The notes: generated by a model not told the origin, from the letters alone. Shown: positions 1-6,710, numbered from the stretch's first letter. The stretch: DNA of 6,986 nt from Acidobacteriota bacterium (GCA_021781255.1 JAJXXG010001088.1:1-6986), one strand, 5' to 3'. Made by a program: numbers and translations.

Positions 1-30
1 CGCACCTACTATGCAGCCAGAAAGTTCTGA
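1..30 (+). CDS. Possible C-terminal end of an upstream gene (partial)
   Basis: Reading from base 1 in frame 1 gives nine residues (RTYYAARKF) and then TGA at 28-30. A strong + strand intrinsic terminator begins 34 bases later, which fits a transcription unit ending here. The fragment is too short to identify a family. The other two + frames run straight through the terminator hairpin and are less likely. The terminated unit could equally be a non-coding RNA. Confidence 0.25.
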   Translation, partial: RTYYAARKF

Positions 31-63
31 TGGTTTTGCCTCCGTTGGAACTATTCTCCCTGA

Positions 64-104
64 GGAAAGAGCTGCCCAGTTGCCGGGCGGCTCTTTCCGT
101 TTTT
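64..104 (+). terminator. Rho-independent terminator of the upstream + strand unit
   Basis: A 14-bp stem (64-77 with 85-98, perfect except for one T:G wobble) encloses a 7-base loop and is followed by GTTTTT at 99-104. On the - strand the stem is followed by no T tract, so it acts in the + direction. It insulates whatever lies upstream of the window from the tRNA region. Confidence 0.85.
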
Positions 105-129
105 GCGGGAGAGTTCTCGCTGGTCAGCG

Positions 130-378
130 CTAGCGGAGTGAATTCCAGCCAATGTCGGCGAGCATGGCGCGGCCGACGACGAGTGCAGTGACGGTGAGGG
201 CAGCCAGGAGGCAGATCCAGAAGCCGATGCGGCTGAAGGGGATGAAGAGCGTGCCCTGATGACCAGTGAGCGTGAGGCCCGTCTGGTCGGGCATGAGAGC
301 GCGAACAGCCACGGCGAGGAGAAATCCCGTGGCCCAAACGATGGCGATCCTGAACGCAAGCTGGATGGTTTGATCCAT
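130..378 (-). CDS. Small two-helix membrane protein, function unknown
   Basis: An 82-residue hypothetical protein that I do not recognise. Two hydrophobic segments are visible, at about residues 11-29 (beginning IAIVWATGFLLAV) and 51-69 (beginning IGFWICLLAALTV). A polar loop of about 20 residues (PDQTG...GHQG) joins them, so it is probably an inner-membrane protein with two spanning helices. The frame stays open to an ATG at 417, but the internal ATG at 376-378 (MDQTIQ...) is preferred. It has an AGAAGGG ribosome-binding site eight bases upstream, and the extra N-terminal residues of the longer form are arginine-rich and look like leader sequence. The gene is divergent from the tRNA gene and appears to stand alone. 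No catalytic motif is seen. Confidence 0.6.
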   Translation of the reverse strand: MDQTIQLAFRIAIVWATGFLLAVAVRALMPDQTGLTLTGHQGTLFIPFSRIGFWICLLAALTVTALVVGRAMLADIGWNSLR

Positions 379-386
379 GGTCGTGG

Positions 387-393
387 CCCTTCT
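387..393 (-). promoter_or_regulatory. Ribosome-binding site deciding the start of the small membrane protein
   Basis: AGAAGGG on the - strand lies eight bases before the ATG at 378. This good Shine-Dalgarno match and spacing favour the 82-residue protein over the 95-residue form that starts at 417. Confidence 0.6.
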
Positions 394-446
394 GCGCAAG
401 GTCTGCCGCAATTGCACCGGCGGCCCTTGCTTGATTCGCCCTCAAC

Positions 447-475
447 TTTACCGAAATGGAACACAACGATACAAT
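447..475 (+). promoter_or_regulatory. Sigma-70-type promoter of the tRNA-Thr gene
   Basis: The -35 candidate TTTACC (447-452) and the -10 candidate TACAAT (470-475) are separated by exactly 17 bases. Transcription would start near 482, about seven bases before the mature tRNA 5' end. Each hexamer matches its consensus at four or five positions. The position and spacing are what an isolated tRNA gene needs. No start-site data are available. Confidence 0.6.
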
Positions 476-488
476 CTTCTAGGAGTAC

Positions 489-564
489 GCCGACGTAGCT
501 CAGTTGGTAGAGCAGCTGATTCGTAATCAGCAGGTCGTCAGTTCAAGTCTGACCGTCGGCTCCA
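489..564 (+). tRNA. tRNA-Thr, anticodon CGU
   Basis: A complete 76-base cloverleaf can be drawn. The acceptor stem is GCCGACG (489-495) with CGTCGGC (554-560). The D stem is GCTC/GAGC, with AGTTGGTA as its loop. The anticodon stem is GCTGA/TCAGC, around the loop TTCGTAA (520-526). The T arm is GTCAG/CTGAC, with TTCAAGT as its loop. All stems pair perfectly. The anticodon is C522-G523-T524 (CGU), which reads the threonine codon ACG, a frequent codon in a GC-rich genome. The 3' CCA is encoded at 562-564. It is a single gene with its own promoter and terminator. No second copy of its 3' end was seen in the window, so there is no sign of an integrated element. Confidence 0.97.
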
Positions 565-600
565 GCCTGTTCGGTACAAAATTGATGTAAGCCAAGCCGC

Positions 601-628
601 GGCCTCTCTTTTCAGGAGAGGCCATTTT
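601..628 (+). terminator. Rho-independent terminator of tRNA-Thr
   Basis: A perfect 8-bp stem GGCCTCTC/GAGAGGCC (601-608 with 616-623) has a 7-base loop and is followed by ATTTT. It lies 36 bases after the CCA end. The T run is short but on the correct side for + strand transcription, and no T run follows the stem on the - strand. It also separates the tRNA transcript from the convergent DCC-family gene ending at 655. Confidence 0.75.
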
Positions 629-654
629 GCTGTGCGGATTGCAGCGTTTTGTCT

Positions 655-1107
655 TTAGAGGAAGCGTTCACGCTGCCCGGGCGCGGGAAGCGGGCAGCAC
701 TCCAGCCGCCCCCAGACGCGGTATCGCCAGCGCGCAATGAGCCTGTAGCCAAGGTCGCGGAGCGGGCGGGGAATGAGGCGCAACGCCACGCCAAGCGCCG
801 GCCACGGGCGCGGGAGTTCGCCGAGCAGGGCGACCACGGCGTCAGAGCGGAGCAGCGCCTGCTCCAGCGGTGCGCCGGGATGGAGCACGACAAGAATTGT
901 GCCGGGGCCTGATGCGGCATCCGGCGCGTCGAAGCCCAGGCGCGCGAGCAGCTCGGCCACCCGTGCCGACTCGGGAGGCGCAAAGCGCAGCCGGTCGTGG
1001 CGGTCGCGGCGCAGGAGCCACCGCACCGAGCGGTTGCACAGGCCGCAGTGGCCATCGTAGATGACCAGCAGGCGGTCGCCGAGATCGTGAAAAGTGTCCA
1101 CCACCAA
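655..1107 (-). CDS. DCC-family (DUF393) thiol-disulfide oxidoreductase-like protein
   Basis: A 150-residue protein of the DCC/DUF393 family (YuxK type), which are small thioredoxin-like proteins. The family signature is clear near the N-terminus: [19 protein letters not shown], with the CxxC pair at C21 and C24. The C-terminus has the typical pattern of a WxYRVWGR segment, a CPLP motif and an RERFL ending. The length is normal. It probably acts in the cytoplasm; thiol-disulfide chemistry is inferred from the CxxC motif and is not established for most members. The reading frame starts with TTG at 1107, seven bases after a CAGG element. In-frame GTG codons at 1104 and 1101 are alternatives. The gene is divergent from hemL and converges on the tRNA-Thr terminator, so it is probably transcribed alone. 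Confidence 0.88.
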   Translation of the reverse strand: MVVDTFHDLGDRLLVIYDGHCGLCNRSVRWLLRRDRHDRLRFAPPESARVAELLARLGFDAPDAASGPGTILVVLHPGAPLEQALLRSDAVVALLGELPRPWPALGVALRLIPRPLRDLGYRLIARWRYRVWGRLECCPLPAPGQRERFL

Positions 1108-1133
1108 GAGGATACCTGCGAGGCGGGGCGCGA

Positions 1134-1161
1134 TTCAATACGGCTGCGCGCCTTCTATACT
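1134..1161 (+). promoter_or_regulatory. Candidate hemL promoter, close to the start codon
   Basis: The -10 candidate TATACT (1156-1161) is a strong match. The -35 candidate TTCAAT (1134-1139), 16 bases upstream, is weak (3 of 6). Transcription would start near 1168, only about three bases before the hemL ATG. The same TATA core reads TATAGA on the - strand and might also serve the divergent DCC gene, but no good -35 was seen there. Confidence 0.4.
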
Positions 1162-1170
1162 GGACGCATC

Positions 1171-2478
1171 ATGAGTTCTGACCGTCCTGCTCACGTTTAC
1201 ACGCGTTCCCATGCTCTTCAACAGCGCGCCGAGCGCTATTTTCCCGGCGGCGTGAACTCGCCGGTGCGGGCGTTCCGGGCGGTGGGGGGTGCGCCGCCGT
1301 TTGTTGCGCGGGCTGAGGGCGCGTGGCTTACAGATGCAGACAGCAACCGTTTCATCGACTACTTCGGCTCATGGGGCCCGATGATTCTGGGGCATGCCTT
1401 TCCGCCGGTTGTCGAGGCCATTGAGCGGGCGGCGCGCAAATCCGCAAGCTTTGGCGCCTCCACCGCGGCGGAGGGAGACCTGGCAGAGCGCGTCGTGACG
1501 TGCTTTCCGGCCATTGAGAAGCTGCGCTTTGTCAGCTCCGGCACAGAGGCGACGATGTCGGCCATTCGGCTGGCGCGCGCCGCCACGGGGCGCAAAGTGA
1601 TTGTGAAGTTTGAAGGCTGTTATCACGGCCACGCAGATGGCCTGCTGGTGAAGGCCGGTTCCGGTGTTGCGACGTTCGGGATTCCCGGCTCGGCCGGCGT
1701 GCCGGAGGAGATAGCGCATCTGACGCTGGCCCTGCCCTTCAACGATCTGGCCGCCGTGGAGACTGCTTTTGACGCGCATCCCGGGACCATTGCCGCCGTG
1801 ATTCTGGAGCCGGTGGTGGGCAATGCCGGATGCATTCCGCCTGCGCCTGGCTATCTGAAGGGGCTACGCGCTTTGACAACTCGTGATGGCGCGCTGCTGA
1901 TTGCGGATGAGGTGATGACGGGCTTTCGGGTAGCCCTGGGCGGCGCGTGCGAGCGGTATTCGCTGGACCCGGATCTGGTAACGCTGGGCAAGATTGTGGG
2001 CGGCGGGCTGCCCGTAGGCGTCTTTGGCGGCAAGCGCGCGTTGATGGACATGCTGGCGCCGCTCGGCCCTGTGTATCAGGCGGGCACGCTCAGCGGGAAT
2101 CCGCTGGCGATGGCTGCGGGGCTGGCCACGGTGGGTTATCTGCAGGAACATGCAGCCGAGGTTTATCCGAGGCTTGAAGCCACCGCTAAGGCCGTTGCCG
2201 AGGGCGTGGCCGCCGAGGCCGCGCGCGCCGGCGTTGCGCTGACGTTGAACCGCGTGGGCGCCATGTGGACGTGGTTCTTTACCGCCGGGCCGGTGACGAA
2301 CTACGACGAGGCTGCGCAGTCTGACACGGCCGCTTTCGGGCGCTTTCACCGCGCCATGCTGGACCAGGGTGTCTGGCTGCCGCCATCGCAATTTGAAGCT
2401 GCGTTTCTGAGCACGGCGCACGGCGAGGCGGAAGTGGCCGCGACCATTGAGGCTGCGCGAAGCGCCTTTCATGCCTGA
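1171..2478 (+). CDS. hemL: Glutamate-1-semialdehyde 2,1-aminomutase
   Basis: HemL is a cytoplasmic PLP enzyme that turns glutamate-1-semialdehyde into 5-aminolevulinate, completing the C5 route to haem and other tetrapyrroles. The 435-residue length fits the family (about 430). Visible landmarks are the N-terminal [14 protein letters not shown], the PLP-phosphate loop SSGTEA (122-127), YHGHAD (151-156), DEVMTGFR with cofactor-binding D246, the Schiff-base lysine K274 in [12 protein letters not shown], and [15 protein letters not shown]. The reading frame extends upstream to 997, but that part overlaps the opposite-strand DCC gene and is unlike HemL, so the ATG at 1171 ([13 protein letters not shown]) is chosen. 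No good Shine-Dalgarno sequence precedes it, and the likely promoter lies almost at the ATG. A haem-type membrane protein follows 19 bases downstream, probably cotranscribed. This gene implies the glutamyl-tRNA (C5) pathway rather than ALA synthase. Confidence 0.97.
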   Translation: MSSDRPAHVYTRSHALQQRAERYFPGGVNSPVRAFRAVGGAPPFVARAEGAWLTDADSNRFIDYFGSWGPMILGHAFPPVVEAIERAARKSASFGASTAAEGDLAERVVTCFPAIEKLRFVSSGTEATMSAIRLARAATGRKVIVKFEGCYHGHADGLLVKAGSGVATFGIPGSAGVPEEIAHLTLALPFNDLAAVETAFDAHPGTIAAVILEPVVGNAGCIPPAPGYLKGLRALTTRDGALLIADEVMTGFRVALGGACERYSLDPDLVTLGKIVGGGLPVGVFGGKRALMDMLAPLGPVYQAGTLSGNPLAMAAGLATVGYLQEHAAEVYPRLEATAKAVAEGVAAEAARAGVALTLNRVGAMWTWFFTAGPVTNYDEAAQSDTAAFGRFHRAMLDQGVWLPPSQFEAAFLSTAHGEAEVAATIEAARSAFHA

Positions 2479-2484
2479 GGCAAT

Positions 2485-2490
2485 GAGGAG
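2485..2490 (+). promoter_or_regulatory. Ribosome-binding site of the MsrQ-like gene
   Basis: GAGGAG is a near-perfect Shine-Dalgarno element. It sits seven bases before an in-frame TTG at 2498 but only one base before the ATG at 2492, which argues for the TTG start. It lies seven bases after the hemL stop, so translation of the two genes may be coupled. Confidence 0.5.
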
Positions 2491-2497
2491 AATGGAA

Positions 2498-3190
2498 TTG
2501 AGTTCAGCGGCCACCACGCCCAAGCCAAAAATGAAACGCCTGCGGTTGCGACTGATGAAGCACCACCTGCCGCTGGGAGCGAGTGCCACGCTCAGCGCCA
2601 TCGCACTGTACGTGACACGGCCCTACAGCGACGCGATCAGCAGAGCAAGCTTCGCCACGGCGTATCCTGCTCTCGGCCTGCTGGCCGCAACGCTGCTACT
2701 TGGCCCGTGGAATCTGCTGCGACGGCGGTCCAATCCGGTTTCGAGCGACCTGCGGCGCGACGTGGGCATCTGGGCAGGAATTTTTGGCGTGGTTCATGCC
2801 GTGATTGGCCAATGCGTCCATCTGCGCGGGCGGCCGTGGCTGTATTACATCTATGGCCCCACGGAGCATCGTCATAATTTTCCCGTGCGGCATGATCTCT
2901 TCGGAATGGCGAATTACACGGGCCTGGTGGGCACACTGCTGCTGATTGCGTTGCTGGCCACGTCCAATGACTACGCGCTGCGCAAGCTTGGCACCCCGCA
3001 ATGGAAGCAGTTGCAGCGGTGGAACTATGCCGTGTTCGCTCTTTCCGCAGTCCACGCCATTGGTTACTTGACGATTGAAAAGCAGAAGGCATCGTTTGTG
3101 GCGATTGTGGCCCTCTGCCTGGCGATTGCGCTGCTGTTTCAGGCGGCTGGATGGGTGCGGCGCATGAGAAGCATGGCCCTAAGGGCGTGA
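2498..3190 (+). CDS. Ferric reductase-like / MsrQ-type haem-binding membrane protein
   Basis: A polytopic membrane protein of about 230 residues resembling the ferric-reductase-like transmembrane domain family (PF01794, which includes MsrQ/YedZ). MsrQ passes electrons through b-type haem to the periplasmic methionine sulfoxide reductase MsrP. A basic N-terminus (KMKRLRLRLMK) precedes about six hydrophobic segments near residues 26-42, 53-73, 89-108, 134-155, 176-193 and 194-213. The block RRDVGIWAGIFGVVHAVIG carries H100, and SAVHAIGYL carries H186; both are plausible haem ligands. The family motif usually written WxxLHRL appears as WKQLQRW, with Q173 where histidine is expected. The start is uncertain: TTG 2498 has the best ribosome site, and in-frame ATGs at 2471, 2483, 2492 and 2531 are alternatives. 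No msrP or flavin-binding partner is present, so the electron donor and acceptor are unknown. It is probably cotranscribed with hemL. Confidence 0.78.
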   Translation: MSSAATTPKPKMKRLRLRLMKHHLPLGASATLSAIALYVTRPYSDAISRASFATAYPALGLLAATLLLGPWNLLRRRSNPVSSDLRRDVGIWAGIFGVVHAVIGQCVHLRGRPWLYYIYGPTEHRHNFPVRHDLFGMANYTGLVGTLLLIALLATSNDYALRKLGTPQWKQLQRWNYAVFALSAVHAIGYLTIEKQKASFVAIVALCLAIALLFQAAGWVRRMRSMALRA

Positions 3191-3217
3191 TGGGTGCCGC
3201 AGGCCGCGCATCGGTGA

Positions 3218-3946
3218 TTATCCTTTGACGATAAAAAGCAACCCGGCGGCCACGAGCGTTGCTTCAATCAACCAAATGAATACCCGCTCGGGAACGCGAT
3301 CCAGAATCCGCTTGCCGGCGAATGAGCCCAACACCATGATGGGGCCCAGCATCAGGCCCACGAGCACGCTGTGCATGGGAAGGATTGCCGCATCGCGATA
3401 GGCGATGAGCTTGGCAATGTGCATGACGACGGTGGAAAGTGCTTCAGTGCCAATGTACGCGCCTTTGACCAGTCCATAGGCGAGAAAGAACGGCGCCATG
3501 AGCGGGCCAACGCTGCCGAGCAGGGCAGAGAGGAAGCTGGCCCCCGCGCCAATGCCGGCAAAGGCGGGCAGCGTAGGCCGCCAGATGGTCTTGGGGCGGG
3601 CGTGACGCCAGACGACAATGAGCAGCAGAAACACGCCGAGGATTCGGGTGAGCGCAGCCAAAGGCGCACGAGCGAAGAGCAGGCCCCCGAGCAGCGCCAT
3701 GGGCACGCCGCCCAGCGCAAACCAGGCGACGACGCGCAGGTTGAGCTCGCGGCGATTGAACCATACGCGGCTGCCGTTCCCGATAAGTTGCGCAACAGTG
3801 AGGATGGGAATCGCATCGCGGACGCCAAAGGTCCATACAAGGACGGGCAGCAACACGGCCGCGCCGCCAAAGCCCGTGACGGCAGCAAGCGTTGCCGCAA
3901 TGAACGATACGACCAGAACGACCGAGGTGTGAATCAGGTCGGGCAC
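3218..3946 (-). CDS. TauE/SafE-family membrane permease
   Basis: A 242-residue, very hydrophobic protein of the TauE/SafE family (PF01925), whose characterised members export sulfite or sulfur-containing organic anions. The substrate here cannot be told. The N-terminal half contains the family glycine motif TGFGGAAVLLPVL (24-36). The second half repeats the theme with GSVGPLMAPFFLAYG. About seven or eight transmembrane segments are visible, and a basic linker (WRHARPKTIWRP) separates the halves. The length is normal. The start is GTG at 3946, preceded four bases upstream by AGGAG. The gene lies 64 bases downstream of the deacetylase gene on the same strand and may share its transcript. It converges on the MsrQ-like gene across a 27-base gap with no clear terminator hairpin. 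Confidence 0.88.
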   Translation of the reverse strand: MPDLIHTSVVLVVSFIAATLAAVTGFGGAAVLLPVLVWTFGVRDAIPILTVAQLIGNGSRVWFNRRELNLRVVAWFALGGVPMALLGGLLFARAPLAALTRILGVFLLLIVVWRHARPKTIWRPTLPAFAGIGAGASFLSALLGSVGPLMAPFFLAYGLVKGAYIGTEALSTVVMHIAKLIAYRDAAILPMHSVLVGLMLGPIMVLGSFAGKRILDRVPERVFIWLIEATLVAAGLLFIVKG

Positions 3947-4010
3947 AAAGCTCCTGTGTCAGCGCTGAGCGGGGTGCGCCGCAAATTCGCGATGCGAAGC
4001 GGAGTGCGGC

Positions 4011-4751
4011 TCACTCACTCCAGGCATCCAACGTAACAAACTTGTGGGTCGCCTTGTAATGCGCCAATAGCTGACCCGCGGCGGTTACTGAGGGCTCGCG
4101 GTTGGCGCCGAGGGCGAGATGGCCGCCGTCGTGGAGCACGATGTTGGTGGCCAGGCCGCGTTCCTGGTTGTGGCCGATCCTGTGCATCAGGCGCTGGGAG
4201 ATGCGGTCTGCCGATGGCTCGCTCCAGTCGGAAGTCATGGCGTTCCACAACACCGGCGTCATGTCCAGTTCGCGCGCCACGCGCAGCACGCAAGGTCGGC
4301 GCGCGCCGAAGGGCGGGCGGAAGTGGAGCACCGGCTTTGCGATGATCTGCGCGAGCGCATCGCTGGTGCGGGCCAGCTCCGCGCGAACGCGGCCGGGCGT
4401 GGAGAGCGCGAGGTTGGGGTGGCTCCAGGAATGGTTGCCGATGAGGTGGCCGGCCTGGGCGATGCGCCGCACCAGCGCGGGTTCAGCCTGGGCGTAGCGG
4501 CCCACCATGAAGAACGTTGCCCGCGCATCGTGGGCGGCAAGCACGTCGAGGAGGCGCGGCGTCCAGGCCGGGTTGGGCCCGTCGTCAAAGGTGAGCGCCA
4601 GTTCGCCGGGGCGCGGCGGGGCGATGAGCGCGCGCCCGAAGATGCGCGAGGCGGGCCACAGGGCTGCGTAGGCGAAACCGCCCGCCGCCAGTCCGAGAAC
4701 GGCTGCAGAGCCCACCCCGGCGTAAATTTCTGTAGCCACGCGAGAAATCAT
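4011..4751 (-). CDS. Membrane-anchored NodB-type polysaccharide deacetylase
   Basis: A 246-residue carbohydrate esterase family 4 (NodB homology) enzyme. The family removes N- or O-acetyl groups from chitin oligomers, peptidoglycan or other polysaccharides, using a divalent metal. A hydrophobic segment at about residues 11-31 is a signal anchor or signal peptide (AYA/AL is a possible cleavage site), so the enzyme acts outside the cytoplasmic membrane. All five family motifs are present: TFDDGP (D56 base, D57 metal), HSWSH (H107 and H111, metal), RPPFG (145-149), DW (175-176) and LHDGGH (H207). The ATG at 4751 is chosen because it gives the N-terminal anchor. The frame stays open a further 434 codons upstream, antisense to panB and part of panC, and that part is rejected. 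The ribosome site is weak. The exact substrate is unknown; a cell-wall or exopolysaccharide role is inferred. Confidence 0.92.
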   Translation of the reverse strand: MISRVATEIYAGVGSAAVLGLAAGGFAYAALWPASRIFGRALIAPPRPGELALTFDDGPNPAWTPRLLDVLAAHDARATFFMVGRYAQAEPALVRRIAQAGHLIGNHSWSHPNLALSTPGRVRAELARTSDALAQIIAKPVLHFRPPFGARRPCVLRVARELDMTPVLWNAMTSDWSEPSADRISQRLMHRIGHNQERGLATNIVLHDGGHLALGANREPSVTAAGQLLAHYKATHKFVTLDAWSE

Positions 4752-4832
4752 TCTATCTACCAGTGTGCGGCGCTGAGGGGATGCACGGCAAGCCGCGGCC
4801 AGGCAATTGCTCCAGAGCGCGGCAGTTGGGCG

Positions 4833-4838
4833 TATACT
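4833..4838 (+). promoter_or_regulatory. Candidate -10 element of the panBC promoter
   Basis: TATACT is a strong -10 match in the 138-base divergent region between the deacetylase gene and panB. It would give a leader of about 45 bases before the panB ATG. The nearest -35-like TTGCTC (4807-4812) is 20 bases away, longer than the usual spacer, so the promoter is only tentative. An imperfect inverted repeat, CAATTGC (4804-4810) with GCAGTTG (4822-4828), lies just upstream and could be an operator or chance. Confidence 0.35.
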
Positions 4839-4879
4839 TTGGTTGTTCGGGTCGCATCCTGAGTGGACGGAGCGGCACT

Positions 4880-4883
4880 GGAG
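4880..4883 (+). promoter_or_regulatory. Ribosome-binding site deciding the panB start
   Basis: GGAG lies six bases before the ATG at 4890. The frame is also open from a GTG at 4863, but that start lacks a comparable site and would add nine residues outside the family's conserved region. Confidence 0.55.
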
Positions 4884-4889
4884 TCGAGC

Positions 4890-5810
4890 ATGAGCCTCAC
4901 CAACTTCCCCGCTGGCAGCGTTTCGCACACCGGCAACCCCATCACAAAGGTCACCATGCCCGCACTGGCTGAAATAAAGCGCCAGGGCAAGCGCATCTCC
5001 GCGCTCACGGCTTACGACTACGCCACTTCGCGGCTGGTGGATGAGGCGGGCATCGACCTGATTCTGGTAGGCGACTCGCTGGCCATGGTGGTGCTGGGCC
5101 ACGAAAATACGCTGGCAGTTACCGTGGACGAAATGCTGCACCACACGCGGGCCGTGCGCCGGGCCGTGCGCCGTGCGCTGCTGGTGGCCGATATGCCGTT
5201 TGGCAGCTATCACGGCACAGTGGCAGAAGGGCTGGCCAACGCAGTGCGCTTTGTGAAAGAAGCCGGCGCAGAAGCCGTGAAGATTGAAGGCCCGCGCGTG
5301 GAGCTGGTGCGCGCACTGACCGATGCAGAGATCCCCGTGGTGGGTCACCTGGGGCTGACGCCGCAGAGCATCCACCGCATGGGCGGCTACCGCGTGCAGG
5401 CCCGCACTGCTGAAACCGTGGAACGGCTGAAGGCCGACGCGCATGCGCTGGCCGAGGCTGGCGCCGGAGCGCTGGTGCTGGAAGGCGTTCCGCGCGAAGT
5501 GGCGGCCGCGATTACCGCTGAGCTTCCTATTCCTACCATTGGCATCGGCGCAGGCCCGGACTGCGATGGGCAGATTCTTGTCTTCCATGACCTGGTGAAC
5601 CTGACGTTTGCGCCGCCGGCCAAGTTTGTGCGCCGCTACGGCGACGCAGCCGCGCTGATGCGCAGCGCTGTCGAGCGCTACCGCGAAGACGTGGAGAAGC
5701 GCTCCTTTCCGTCGGACGAGGAGAGCTATCATCTGCCTGAGGCGGCGCGTGAGGCGTTGCAACCCAAGGCGGCGGCATCTCCGCGGCTGCGCGCTGTACG
5801 GAAGGCCTGA
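4890..5810 (+). CDS. panB: 3-Methyl-2-oxobutanoate hydroxymethyltransferase
   Basis: PanB transfers a one-carbon unit from 5,10-methylene-tetrahydrofolate to 2-oxoisovalerate, forming ketopantoate, the first committed step to pantothenate and coenzyme A. It is a cytoplasmic TIM-barrel enzyme. Family landmarks in order: TAYDYATSRLVDEAGID (40-56), LVGDSLAMVVLGHENTL with metal ligand D62, VADMPFGSY with D101, VKIEG with K131 and E133, GHLGLTPQS, LEGVP with catalytic E198, and TIGIGAGPDCDGQILV. At 306 residues it is about 40 longer than the E. coli enzyme (264). The excess is a non-conserved N-terminal stretch of about 20 residues and an Ala/Arg-rich C-terminal tail (after about residue 280). Its stop codon overlaps the panC start by one base, so the two are translationally coupled. 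It is divergent from the deacetylase gene. Confidence 0.97.
   Translation: MSLTNFPAGSVSHTGNPITKVTMPALAEIKRQGKRISALTAYDYATSRLVDEAGIDLILVGDSLAMVVLGHENTLAVTVDEMLHHTRAVRRAVRRALLVADMPFGSYHGTVAEGLANAVRFVKEAGAEAVKIEGPRVELVRALTDAEIPVVGHLGLTPQSIHRMGGYRVQARTAETVERLKADAHALAEAGAGALVLEGVPREVAAAITAELPIPTIGIGAGPDCDGQILVFHDLVNLTFAPPAKFVRRYGDAAALMRSAVERYREDVEKRSFPSDEESYHLPEAAREALQPKAAASPRLRAVRKA
5148..5172 (+). repeat. 12-base tandem direct repeat inside panB
   Basis: Two perfect consecutive copies of CGGGCCGTGCGC (5148-5159 and 5160-5171) are in frame and encode RAVR-RAVR (residues 87-94). The protein length across this segment equals that of E. coli PanB, as I recall it, so the repeat looks like convergent substitution rather than an inserted extra copy. 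Confidence 0.7.
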
Positions 5811-6655
5811 TGCAGATACTTCGCACGGTTCACGAACTGCGCCAATGGTCGCGCGCGGAGCGCTGCCAGGCGGGAAACTCCATCGGCTTCGTTCCCACCA
5901 TGGGCGCGCTGCACGCAGGTCATGCATCGCTGATTCGTGCTGCGGCAGCGGATTGCAGCAAGGTGGCCGTGAGTATCTTTGTGAACCCCACGCAGTTTGG
6001 ACCAAGCGAGGACTATGCCCGCTATCCGCGCACGTTTGGAGCGGACTGCGCACTTGCGGAGGCCGAAGGCGCGCATGTGGTGTTTGCGCCGGGCGTGGAG
6101 GAGATGTATCCGGCGGGAGCGGCGACCTTTGTCGAGGTCGAAGGCCTGAGCGAACGCCTGGACGGCAAGTCCCGCCCCGGCCACTTTCGCGGCGTGGCGA
6201 CCGTAGTGGCCAAGCTGCTGATTGCGGCGGAGGCTGACCGCGCCTATTTTGGCCAGAAGGATGCGGCCCAGGTGGCCGTGCTGCGCCGCATGGTGGCCGA
6301 CCTGCGCCTTGGGACGGAACTCGTCGTTTGCCCCATCGTGCGCGAGCCGGACGGTCTGGCGCTGAGCTCGCGCAACATTTATCTGAGTGCTGCCGAGCGA
6401 GTGCAGGCGCTCACGCTCAGCCGGGCCGTCCGCAAGACTGAGGCGATGGTTGCAGCGGGCGAGCGCCGAGCAGACGTGCTCCTTGCCGCGGCGCGCGCGG
6501 TCTTTGCCGAGGAGCCCGCGGTGCGCGTGGACTACATCGAACTGGTGGACTGGGCCACGCTGGAGCCGGTGAATACCGCGGCTCCGGGTGCGCTGCTCGC
6601 CGTGGCCGCATGGGTCGGAGCAACGCGGCTGATCGACAACACGATCCTGGGCTAA
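5810..6655 (+). CDS. panC: Pantothenate synthetase (pantoate--beta-alanine ligase)
   Basis: PanC joins pantoate and beta-alanine using ATP, through a pantoyl-adenylate intermediate, to make pantothenate. It is cytoplasmic. The 281-residue length is typical. Visible family motifs: VPTMGALHAGH with the HxGH nucleotide-binding signature (35-38), FVNPTQFGPSEDYARYPR with pantoate-contacting residues (57-74), RPGHFRG (122-128), YFGQKDAAQ with K150, D151 and Q154, and LSSRNIYLS (185-193), the equivalent of KMSKS. The ATG overlaps the panB stop as TGATG, and GGAAGG lies about four bases upstream. No panD or ketopantoate reductase gene is in the window, so beta-alanine and pantoate must come from enzymes encoded elsewhere. 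No terminator follows before the Fpg-like gene, so read-through is likely. Confidence 0.97.
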   Translation: MQILRTVHELRQWSRAERCQAGNSIGFVPTMGALHAGHASLIRAAAADCSKVAVSIFVNPTQFGPSEDYARYPRTFGADCALAEAEGAHVVFAPGVEEMYPAGAATFVEVEGLSERLDGKSRPGHFRGVATVVAKLLIAAEADRAYFGQKDAAQVAVLRRMVADLRLGTELVVCPIVREPDGLALSSRNIYLSAAERVQALTLSRAVRKTEAMVAAGERRADVLLAAARAVFAEEPAVRVDYIELVDWATLEPVNTAAPGALLAVAAWVGATRLIDNTILG

Positions 6656-6710
6656 GACAACAGAAGATCGGCATTGCAGGAAGCGGCACTTAGGCTGCAA
6701 GCTGGATGCC

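Noticed and set aside
51..464. A 137-codon - strand open frame spanning the small membrane protein gene
   Set aside because: It runs through the + strand terminator hairpin, is serine/proline/arginine-rich with no domain, and overlaps the better-supported membrane protein frame.
489..654. tRNA-Thr as an integration site for a mobile element
   Set aside because: No integrase gene and no repeat of the tRNA 3' end were seen in the window. The flanks are a terminator and a housekeeping-type gene.
997..1170. N-terminal extension of hemL
   Set aside because: The extra 58 residues overlap the opposite-strand DCC gene and do not resemble HemL. The family's N-terminus fits the ATG at 1171.
1864..2601. 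A 245-codon - strand open frame opposite the end of hemL
   Set aside because: Antisense shadow of hemL with no domain, no plausible hydrophobic or catalytic pattern, and no supporting start signals.
5148..5172. 12-base tandem repeat in panB as a recent duplication or phase-variable tract
   Set aside because: The unit is in frame and the protein is not longer than other PanB proteins at this place, so copy-number change is unlikely to have occurred.
4752..6053. A 434-codon open extension upstream of the deacetylase frame on the - strand, antisense to panB and part of panC
   Set aside because: The translated sequence has no family features, is rich in H, R, A and G as expected from the complement of GC-rich codons, and lies opposite two certain genes. 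It is a codon-bias shadow.
6664..6702. Weak hairpin (TTGCAG...CTGCAA) between panC and the Fpg-like gene
   Set aside because: The stem has only six base pairs with a long loop and no following T run, so it is not a credible terminator.
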